From NCBI GenBank assembly GCA_031282945.1, contig JAITCX010000206.1, forward strand, positions 1 to 12,709: a stretch of 12,709 nucleotides of DNA, written 5' to 3'. The stretch comes from Elusimicrobiota bacterium. GTDB taxonomy: Bacteria > Elusimicrobiota > Endomicrobiia > Endomicrobiales > Endomicrobiaceae. Of this stretch, positions 7,701-12,709 are shown in pieces. The notes under the pieces are model-generated. The model was not told where the DNA came from. It ran no database searches and was given only the letters and a program-made list of their open reading frames with translations. Each line of letters starts with the position of its first letter. The first letter of the stretch is position 1. The translations under genes and the position numbers were made by a program.

Positions 7701-9525
7701 TTCCAGCTTTAGCATTAAAAGAAATTTTAGCGGATATGGGAGTAGCTCCTAATTTAAAATCATCCAATTCTATTTCAAGGTGAGAATTTCCCAACTCTTC
7801 CAAGAAAATTATATCGCCTGCGGCGCTTAGGAGAGTCTTACCCGCGGGGTCTATAAGCGAAATTTTTTGCAGAGAAATAGTATTTTTATCGGCTTGACCT
7901 TTGAGCGTAAAACTTGAAAAAGCATTGTTGGCAAAACTGCCGTTTGAAATCATTAAATCAACAATAAAACTTTCGCCTGCGGCATAAGAAATTCGGCCTG
8001 TTGCAAAACCTGAAAGGTCAAGACGGACGCCTAAAGCGCGCAAATATTTTTCCGTATCCGAATTTGTAAATTTAAAATCTAGATTTTGCAATTTGCCCAC
8101 AGCGCTCTGTTGTTTATCTAAATCTTTTGATTTTACAAATGTTGAGTTAAACTCTATTAATCCATCGGTACTATAAAAATTTAAATTGAGATCGCCGGCT
8201 TTTCTTTCTGCAAAACCCAAAAGCTGAGTCATAACATTTTGATTTGCAGTAAAATTATCAATCCTAAAATCTATGCGTCCGTTGTCTACGCCGATTACTC
8301 CGCTTGCAAAAATTATTCCCGACTGAAATTCTTTTGCTAAAGGTTTAAGCGGCAAATCTTTTACTTGAACATTTAAGAGATCTATATCAGCTTGACCTGT
8401 CCGCAAATTTAACCATCCAAATCCTATGGGATGCCTTTTTATATCAATCTTAAAATCTACTTCATCTAAATTTTTATTAATATTAATTAAAAGTTCGCTG
8501 TCTCTAGCATATTTATGAGAAATTTTATATCCGCCGCCGACATTTGAAATATAAGATGTAAAATCTGCAAATTGCAAACTGTATAAAACTAAATTTTTGG
8601 CGGAAATTTTTGCATCTATCGCGCCGTCAAAATCTATTTTTGCATCTAAATTTATTAAACCTGAAGCCTCATTATTTATTTGGGCAATATCAAAAAAAGC
8701 GTTTATGGCAAACATATTAAAATCCGGCGAATTTATATTTAATTTAATTGAAGGTTGATCGATCGCTATATTAAAATCATTTTGAGTTTTCATAATTTTG
8801 CCGGAAATATTTTCTAGAAGAAAATTTTCATATTTAAGTTTTTCAATTGTTAAAATTGTTTCAATATTAAAATTGCTCAAATCCACAACAGAATTTAATG
8901 CGCAATAAAATTCTAAAGTTTTGTTGCTAAACAAAGTGATTGTAGCCGCAATATTATTGTCGGCGGTAGCGATAAGTTCAAGGTCAAATTTAATGTCTAT
9001 TGGATCTGCAAAACGTAAATCCGCTGACGCATTTGTTTTTTGAGAATCAAAATTAGCGTTTAAATCCGAAAAAAGCAGACGCCTTTCTTGCTCATTAAAT
9101 AGAAAAAATCTTTCGATTTTTACATTAAAAACATAAGACGGCAGTAAAATGGATTGTATTAAACGAGGAGAAATTTTATGATTAGGGGAATTGGTAAAAT
9201 TATTAAAAGAATTGGAAATTTCCACTTCTGAAATTTTTAAAAATTGGAGGTATTGAATAGGACTTACGGTTTTAGAAAATATTCTTGAAGGCGCAAGATT
9301 TATAATTATGTTTTTTGCCTCGGCGCCGCCTTTAACCTTAACGCTTTTTATAATTACTTTTGGATCTAAAAGGGAAAATGCTAAAAAAGAAACTTCCGTT
9401 TCGGCATTGATAGCTTGAGATAAAAATTTCCCTAAAAAGCCTGCAATTATTAAAGAGCAATTTAAAGATATTATTAAACTGACAATAAATATATAAATAA
9501 TTTGTTTATTGAATTTTTTTTTCAT
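4735..9525 (-). CDS. tamB: TamB-like translocation/assembly module protein (DUF490, AsmA-like superfamily)
   Basis: TamB is anchored in the inner membrane and spans the periplasm as a long hydrophobic beta-groove. In other bacteria it pairs with TamA or BamA, and with YhdP and YdbH supports phospholipid transport to the outer membrane. I place the start at ATG 9523-9525 (1596 codons): MKKKFNKQ followed by a membrane segment at about residues 8-31. The open frame extends 24 codons further to an ATG at 9595-9597, but that ATG lies in a terminator stem and has no ribosome site; the chosen start has a weak AGAGA 7 nt upstream. The body is repetitive, strand-rich sequence full of alternating hydrophobics, typical of the AsmA-like/DUF490 fold. 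The last 400 or so residues carry the conserved TamB domain (for example INISGQGADIKVNGEVEA). It is longer than E. coli TamB (about 1259). Oddities are a low-complexity Ala/Gly/Ser linker (5071-5157) and a 19-residue Pro/Ser-rich tail after the final QFRF strand. The stop lies 119 bp before bamA. Confidence 0.88.
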   Translation of the reverse strand: MKKKFNKQIIYIFIVSLIISLNCSLIIAGFLGKFLSQAINAETEVSFLAFSLLDPKVIIKSVKVKGGAEAKNIIINLAPSRIFSKTVSPIQYLQFLKISEVEISNSFNNFTNSPNHKISPRLIQSILLPSYVFNVKIERFFLFNEQERRLLFSDLNANFDSQKTNASADLRFADPIDIKFDLELIATADNNIAATITLFSNKTLEFYCALNSVVDLSNFNIETILTIEKLKYENFLLENISGKIMKTQNDFNIAIDQPSIKLNINSPDFNMFAINAFFDIAQINNEASGLINLDAKIDFDGAIDAKISAKNLVLYSLQFADFTSYISNVGGGYKISHKYARDSELLININKNLDEVDFKIDIKRHPIGFGWLNLRTGQADIDLLNVQVKDLPLKPLAKEFQSGIIFASGVIGVDNGRIDFRIDNFTANQNVMTQLLGFAERKAGDLNLNFYSTDGLIEFNSTFVKSKDLDKQQSAVGKLQNLDFKFTNSDTEKYLRALGVRLDLSGFATGRISYAAGESFIVDLMISNGSFANNAFSSFTLKGQADKNTISLQKISLIDPAGKTLLSAAGDIIFLEELGNSHLEIELDDFKLGATPISAKISFNAKAGNQINVGLTNIDYLNIGKVKFINIAAPASISKAEINISSIKSKEGLAGWIKYDISQKTLRGDISFSNFDISEIFEGLNAKINASAYISGSLTDINIDGDIVSSNARFNGVIIDASADYRYAEKELIVYDGNIVIDKKGRIDFEGLYSQRKGINFTVKNLPWTSVSKFFNFENTAFAGLLNGTGVVRNRNGSAQISLNGRSVNMKVDNININEFNVRMQAYKKVVSVSEAFLQISDAQIKNVEGYFNIDEGRYNLNGQLINIHVSLLDIFGKFELDGSINTLNAQKAFSGHLLLNDFWINRARLDNYRIRFDLVSNILLASHRDAKNNIDLSLEYDLENSEINRFRFIGSGGSIFEANAAFKKNDFRLNVSGRNIDMQGASEFLGLDLDFEGSMDLLFQTRGSLRNPTMSFILNSQKGSVMQVPYDYARIEFEAVDNMASIKVAQVHKDNEFDLSVLGQFPIWLDKSVEESLQKRSINITYSLMDSRLRILSYLTDNFIRAKSMMLSVRGNIFGSIKNIEHSGQLIINGGTIYMQDYLTTLKDVKIDISWDRDSVNIKNFTARSGGGLITVTGGAFGGFNDSMNLDLHLFTGPKGIPFRLSKMPISKLLVKDVSQGTPIFDIKISGNISQPEISGKIILEKTHFNYTTEGYKNSDGSLLENSIYNIDIVSGKNTVYENSFANIAINGKINISGQGADIKVNGEVEAQYGQISYLGIGFNIASAKCEIINNSMYITGEADVTTYNSKTESEEVMRVSVDRSSLDDLKLRFASRDDPTLGERDVYARILGVSSDGSDDLNKNANTNADYLLQQRSVRLLNSTFAVPFTQSILRKTGLIDNFRVSYVPDSNYAKKQSAAANAPTVDGGAAAAAADSEGSSGNLQNLLYGTKYSFRKNITNQISLGYSITIDQKANTADAQQNTEESDELELKQEVEMRYRLANNLFVTGTYELGGDAGDYHPDRRIMLQQQFRFGGGRKRLVIPSPQTPSPSQ

Positions 9526-9570
9526 ACGATTTTCTCTATAATGCCGCTTTTTATAAGTAAAAATAATAGT

Positions 9571-9605
9571 ATAGCGGGATGCATAATATATCGGCATCCC
9601 GCTAT
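9571..9605 (-). terminator. Intrinsic terminator after ilvE
   Basis: A perfect 12-bp inverted repeat (ATAGCGGGATGC at 9571-9582 and its complement at 9594-9605) encloses an 11-nt loop. On the minus strand the stem is followed by ACTATTATTTTTACTT, a T-rich but interrupted tract. It lies 40 nt downstream of the ilvE stop and 45 nt upstream of the chosen tamB ATG, so it separates the lysS-lol-ilvE transcript from the tamB-bamA-lpx transcript. On the plus strand the hairpin is followed by TCTTATCTTACG, a poorer terminator, and nothing on that strand needs one. A leader hairpin regulating tamB is possible but less likely. Confidence 0.75.
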
Positions 9606-9645
9606 CTTATCTTACGCCCTATTTCGCTTCTAAGCTTTGCAAAAC

Positions 9646-10521
9646 TTATTTTATCGGCGTTCCTGTTGAGTGCGCCAAAGCCCTAAATTCTTGCATCAAA
9701 TGCAAAGTAATTTTGCCGGCTTGGCCTGTGCCAATAGCTCTGGAATCGGCGCAAGTCACAGGAATAACCTCGGCGGCGGTTCCGGTGAGAAAACACTCAT
9801 CGGCAGTATAGACATCATACATTGTAAAAACAGCTTCTTTAAACGGATATTTCAATTTGTTTTTTGCAATTTCTATTACAGCATTTCTGGTTATGCCGTC
9901 CAATGCGCCCGCTGAAACCGGCGGCGTCCACAATTCTCCATTTTTAACAATAAAAATATTGTCGCCTGTGCATTCCGCAACATAACCTTCCGTGTTTAAC
10001 ATTATAGCCTCAATAACTCCAGCCCGAATAGCCTCAAGTTTTGCCATAATATTGTTTAAATAATTCAAAGATTTAATATTTGGACTTAGCGTATCTGGAC
10101 GCACTCTCCTGAGAGATGAGGTAACCACTTCCAGCCCTTTTTCATAAAACTCCTCAGGATACAAGCTTATTTCATCAGCTATAACCACAATAGACGGACC
10201 TGATGCGCATTTTCTTGGATCAAGCCCCAGATCCCCAACTCCTCTTGTTACAAGAAGCCTTATGTATGCATCTTTTAAATTATTTGCAAGCAAAGTATCT
10301 ATAACAATTTTTTCCATTTCTTTTTTTGTCTTAGGAATTGTTAAGTTGATTGCTTTTGCGGAATCCCAAAGCCTGTCTAAATGTTCGTTTAATCTAAATA
10401 CTCGCCCATTATAAGCTCTAATGCCTTCAAAAATTCCATCCCCATAAAGCACGCCATGATCAAAAACCGAAATTTTTGCTTGCTCTTTTGAAACCAATTT
10501 GTCGTCAAGATAAATTTTCAT
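9646..10521 (-). CDS. ilvE: Branched-chain amino acid aminotransferase (fold-type IV PLP enzyme)
   Basis: This class-IV aminotransferase probably interconverts Leu, Ile and Val with their 2-oxo acids using glutamate/2-oxoglutarate, in the cytoplasm. The 291 residues show the family layout: FDHGVLYGDGIFEGIRAYNG (20-39); RLNEHLDRL (43-51); SPNIKSLNYLNN (146-157) with the PLP Schiff-base Lys150; EGYVAECTGDNIFIVKNG (178-195) with the conserved Glu183; GALDGITRNAVI (205-216), which holds the phosphate-binding turn; and FLTGTAAEVIPV (244-255). The last two match IlvE better than D-alanine aminotransferase or aminodeoxychorismate lyase, but substrate choice in this fold cannot be settled from sequence. 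The ATG (10519-10521) overlaps the lolD stop in an ATGA, with GGAGG 6 nt upstream inside lolD, so the two are translationally coupled. It is the last gene before the hairpin terminator. Confidence 0.9.
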   Translation of the reverse strand: MKIYLDDKLVSKEQAKISVFDHGVLYGDGIFEGIRAYNGRVFRLNEHLDRLWDSAKAINLTIPKTKKEMEKIVIDTLLANNLKDAYIRLLVTRGVGDLGLDPRKCASGPSIVVIADEISLYPEEFYEKGLEVVTSSLRRVRPDTLSPNIKSLNYLNNIMAKLEAIRAGVIEAIMLNTEGYVAECTGDNIFIVKNGELWTPPVSAGALDGITRNAVIEIAKNKLKYPFKEAVFTMYDVYTADECFLTGTAAEVIPVTCADSRAIGTGQAGKITLHLMQEFRALAHSTGTPIK

Positions 10522-11177
10522 CTAATTCCTCCGTCCTCCATTTTAAGTATTCTGTCTGCCTTATTGGCAAGCGCTTCATTATGCGTAACTAAAAACAATG
10601 TCGTATTATTTTGGGCGCAAGCTTCAAACAATAATTTTTCTATGGCATTTCCAGTAACAGTATCCAAATTTCCAGTCGGTTCATCTGCAAAAATAATTTT
10701 TGGAGAATTTATTAATGCCCGCGCTAAAGCGGCGCGTTGTTGTTGGCCGCCGGATAATTCATTTGGAAAATTATTGCGCCTTTCTAAAAGTCCCAGCCTG
10801 TCTAAAATATCTAGAGCTTTTTGCAAAAAATTCTGCCTTTTATTGTAAACAGGCATTAAAGTATTTTCTAAAACAGTAAAATCCGCAAGCAAATAATGAA
10901 ATTGAAAAACAAAGCCAATGCAGTCGCGGCGCATTCGGCAGCTGAAATTATCGTCTGAAAAATCCACTTGTTTATCGTCTATAAAAATTTGACCGGAAGT
11001 CGCCCGATCCATTAAACCCAATAAATGTATCAATGTGCTTTTGCCTGATCCCGAGGGACCTGTTAAAGCAATTTTTTCTCCCGAGAAAACATGCAAGTTT
11101 ATATCTCTTACCGCCGCAACTTCCTGCAAGCCTTTGCGGGCATAAATTTTTGTAAGCCCAATGGTTTTGATATCCAT
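10518..11177 (-). CDS. lolD: Lipoprotein-releasing ABC transporter ATP-binding protein LolD
   Basis: LolD powers the LolCDE/LolF complex, which extracts mature lipoproteins from the inner membrane for passage to the outer membrane. The 219 residues form one ABC ATPase domain: Walker A GPSGSGKST (40-48), Q-loop Gln92 in FVFQFHYLLADFTVLEN, signature LSGGQQQR (141-148), Walker B IIFADEP (161-167), D-loop GNLD (169-172) and switch His199 in LVTHN. The HYLLADFTVLEN stretch fits LolD within the LolD/MacB/FtsE group. Its ATG (11175-11177) shares one base with the permease TAA (TAATG), and GAGGGG lies 6 nt upstream, so it is coupled to the permease. FtsE or MacB is less likely because the partner permease has a LolC/E-type sequence and the periplasmic domain lies between TM1 and TM2. 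Confidence 0.94.
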   Translation of the reverse strand: MDIKTIGLTKIYARKGLQEVAAVRDINLHVFSGEKIALTGPSGSGKSTLIHLLGLMDRATSGQIFIDDKQVDFSDDNFSCRMRRDCIGFVFQFHYLLADFTVLENTLMPVYNKRQNFLQKALDILDRLGLLERRNNFPNELSGGQQQRAALARALINSPKIIFADEPTGNLDTVTGNAIEKLLFEACAQNNTTLFLVTHNEALANKADRILKMEDGGIR

Positions 11178-12400
11178 TATTGTCCCCTCATCGCTTCAAT
11201 TGGATCTAATTTTGAAACTTGATATGCGGGATAAATTGCAGCTACAATTGTAATTATGAAAGCGCAAAGCCCCACAAAAAATACGTCTTGGTATAAAATT
11301 GCAATTGGCAATTTATCTACATAATAAATTCCCTGCGGCAATTTTACAATTTCAAAATTCTTTAAAATTAAACTTATGCCAAGCCCCAGAGCAACCCCCA
11401 AAAAAGCTCCTATCAAACCCACAAAAACTCCCTCATAAAAAAATATTTTTGCGATGGACATTTTAGAAAAACCAATTGCAGACATTATGCCTATTTCCTT
11501 AAATTTTTGAACGCTCAATAAAAGCAAATTGGAAATAATGTTAAACGCCGCAACAAAAATTATCAAACCTAAAATTAAAAACATCATTATTTTTTCCAAC
11601 TTTAACGCCGAGAAAAGATTTTTGTTTAAAGCTATCCAAGCGCGCGCTGAATATGGATAACCGAGAGTTTCCTTTATTTGCGCCGCCAATTTGAGAGAAT
11701 CGTCTACATTTTTAATGCGCAAGCCCAGCCCTGAAACTTGATCTGGCATTGAAAAAATATCCTGAGCTACGCCGATATCCATAAAAGCAAAACTGGAATC
11801 CATATCATACATCCCCGAGTAAAAAACCGCCGCCACGCTAAATTTATACATTGCGGGAATGCTGGCTAAATCCGTGGGAAACATAAGCACAACTTCATCG
11901 CCTGCAAAAGCTCCGATAGATTTAGCAAGTTCTTGACCTAAAATTATTCGGCGTCCATTCAGATCGTCATTAAAGTCCATATCCTGCTCAACCACTAAAG
12001 ATGAGAGATCCGTCATTGCGTCTTCCGTTTTATAATCTATAGCTTTTATGAGAAGGCCTGAACTTTCATTTGTGTTTAAACTTCTAACAATCGCCTGCCG
12101 ATAAATAAAAGGCGAAGCTCCCACAACTTGCGGGTTTTCTAAAACTCTTTGAGAAATCTCATCGGCATGCATGAAGGCATTGCCGTCCATGCGGCTTACA
12201 ACTATGTGAGACTGCACTCCTAAAATTTTATTTTGAATATCGGTTTGGAATCCGCTCATGACAGCTAAAGTAATTATCAAAGCGGCAACGCCAAGCATTG
12301 TGCCGCCAATGGCGATAAAAGTTGTAAGCAGAGAGAAAAACCCGTTTTTTCTCGCCCGCAAATATCTAAAAGAGATGAAAACTTCAGTTGGAATTTTCAT
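11177..12400 (-). CDS. lolC: Lipoprotein-releasing ABC transporter permease (LolC/LolE family)
   Basis: This is the inner-membrane permease that works with LolD to release outer-membrane lipoproteins. The 407 residues have the four-TM MacB/FtsX/LolC layout: TM1 at about 22-48 (ending LAVMSGFQ), a large periplasmic domain at about 50-268, then TM2 (271-296), TM3 (320-347) and TM4 (371-391). Family marks include SFRYLRARK near the N-terminus (10-18), RRIILGQELAKSIG (150-163), the coupling-helix region KFKEIGIMSAIG (299-310), and the C-terminal YPAYQVSKLDPIEAMRG (390-406). The ATG (12398-12400) is 6 nt after the lysS stop, with GGAG about 10 nt upstream inside lysS. No second lolC/lolE paralogue lies next to it, so it may act as a homodimer (LolF-like). 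Calling it LolC or LolE specifically is not justified by sequence; the symbol given is a family label. Confidence 0.92.
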   Translation of the reverse strand: MKIPTEVFISFRYLRARKNGFFSLLTTFIAIGGTMLGVAALIITLAVMSGFQTDIQNKILGVQSHIVVSRMDGNAFMHADEISQRVLENPQVVGASPFIYRQAIVRSLNTNESSGLLIKAIDYKTEDAMTDLSSLVVEQDMDFNDDLNGRRIILGQELAKSIGAFAGDEVVLMFPTDLASIPAMYKFSVAAVFYSGMYDMDSSFAFMDIGVAQDIFSMPDQVSGLGLRIKNVDDSLKLAAQIKETLGYPYSARAWIALNKNLFSALKLEKIMMFLILGLIIFVAAFNIISNLLLLSVQKFKEIGIMSAIGFSKMSIAKIFFYEGVFVGLIGAFLGVALGLGISLILKNFEIVKLPQGIYYVDKLPIAILYQDVFFVGLCAFIITIVAAIYPAYQVSKLDPIEAMRGQ

Positions 12401-12406
12401 TGAAAG

Positions 12407-12709
12407 CTACTCCGGTTTCATCGCAGGAAAAGTTATAACTTCACGAATAGATTCCGTTGCGGTTAAAACCATCACCAAACGATCTATGCCGATGCCAAGC
12501 CCGCCCGTTGGGGGCAAGCCCTGCTCCAGCGCGCAAATAAAGTCCTCGTCAAAAGGCATAACTTCCTCTGCCCCTTTGCGTTTTTGCTCCATTTGTTTTG
12601 TGAAATTTTCTCTCTGCAAATTTGGATCGTTTAGCTCGGAATAAGCGTTGGCGATTTCCATACCGTTTATATAAAGCTCAAAACGCTCGGCAATTTGCGG
12701 CTCATCAAA
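12407..12709 (-). CDS. lysS: Lysyl-tRNA synthetase, class II (C-terminal fragment at window edge)
   Basis: Only the last 100 residues are in the window; the frame is open to the right edge, so this is the 3' end of a longer gene of about 490-500 codons. The class II catalytic core is clear: FELYINGMEIANAYSELNDP, then PFDEDFICALEQG, then motif 3 GGLGIGIDRLVMVLT with its conserved Arg, which contacts ATP, and the typical ending SIREVITFPAMKPE. This is LysRS rather than AspRS or AsnRS because of the IANAYSELNDP block and the FPAMKPE end. LysRS charges tRNA-Lys in the cytoplasm. The TAG stop is 6 nt before the permease ATG, and the permease ribosome site lies inside lysS, so lysS appears to head or sit within the lysS-lol-ilvE operon. 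An ATG at 12659-12661 is an internal Met, not the start. Confidence 0.97.
   Translation of the reverse strand, partial: FDEPQIAERFELYINGMEIANAYSELNDPNLQRENFTKQMEQKRKGAEEVMPFDEDFICALEQGLPPTGGLGIGIDRLVMVLTATESIREVITFPAMKPE

Noticed and set aside
9526..9597. Extra 24 codons at the start of tamB (MPIYYASRY...)
   Set aside because: The ATG sits in the ilvE terminator stem, has no ribosome site, and the resulting N-terminus lacks the expected anchor position; the inner Met fits better.
12258..12644. Plus-strand open frame of 128 codons opposite the 5' end of the permease and the 3' end of lysS
   Set aside because: It lies across two well-supported genes on the other strand, and its translation has no recognisable features.
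12407..12661. Treating the Met at 12659-12661 as the start of a small separate gene
   Set aside because: The same frame continues to the window edge with clear LysRS sequence (ERFELYING), so this is an internal residue of lysS.
1..12709. Mobile elements, CRISPR arrays, tRNA/rRNA genes, phage or defence genes
   Set aside because: No transposase-like or integrase-like frames, no regularly spaced repeats, and no cloverleaf-like or rRNA-like stretch was seen; nearly all bases are taken by conserved envelope and housekeeping genes.

Overview
The window reads as a chromosomal stretch from a Gram-negative (diderm, LPS-making) bacterium. Every supported gene lies on the minus strand, so transcription runs from high to low coordinates. 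Base composition is AT-rich (about 40% GC by eye), intergenic gaps are very short, and genes overlap or carry clear Shine-Dalgarno sequences. The protein set (LysRS, a lipoprotein-release ABC transporter, a fold-type IV aminotransferase, TamB, BamA, LpxD, LpxC, FabZ) is that of a diderm outside the gammaproteobacterial gene order. An Elusimicrobiota- or Omnitrophota-like lineage is my best guess, but this rests on impression and the taxon is not established.

Layout in transcription order. Block 1 (12709 to about 9571): the 3' end of lysS (lysyl-tRNA synthetase), a LolC/LolE-type permease, lolD (ATPase) and an ilvE-type branched-chain aminotransferase. These genes are separated by 6 nt or overlap by 1 and 4 nt, so they look like one translationally coupled operon. 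It ends at a 12-bp perfect hairpin (9571-9605) followed by a T-rich stretch, a good intrinsic terminator. Block 2 (9525 to 1 and beyond): a 1596-codon tamB, a 119-bp gap with a candidate -10 box, then bamA, lpxD, lpxC and fabZ. The fabZ gene runs off the left edge.

The theme is outer-membrane construction. LpxC and LpxD carry out the second and third steps of lipid A synthesis. FabZ supplies the fatty-acid pathway that competes with LpxC for hydroxyacyl-ACP. BamA inserts beta-barrel proteins. TamB is an inner-membrane-anchored, periplasm-spanning AsmA-like protein linked in other bacteria to BamA-family barrels and to phospholipid delivery to the outer membrane. The Lol proteins extract lipoproteins from the inner membrane. 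The operon differs from the enterobacterial bamA-skp-lpxD-fabZ order: no skp/ompH gene lies between bamA and lpxD, tamB precedes bamA directly, and lpxC sits between lpxD and fabZ.

I found no tRNA, rRNA, CRISPR array, insertion sequence, phage gene or riboswitch. I do not see an undescribed system here. The points worth a second look are details: the tamB start and terminator, the tamB C-terminal tail and linker, the gene order, a GTG start, a lone Lol permease, and an amino-acid gene coupled to lolD.
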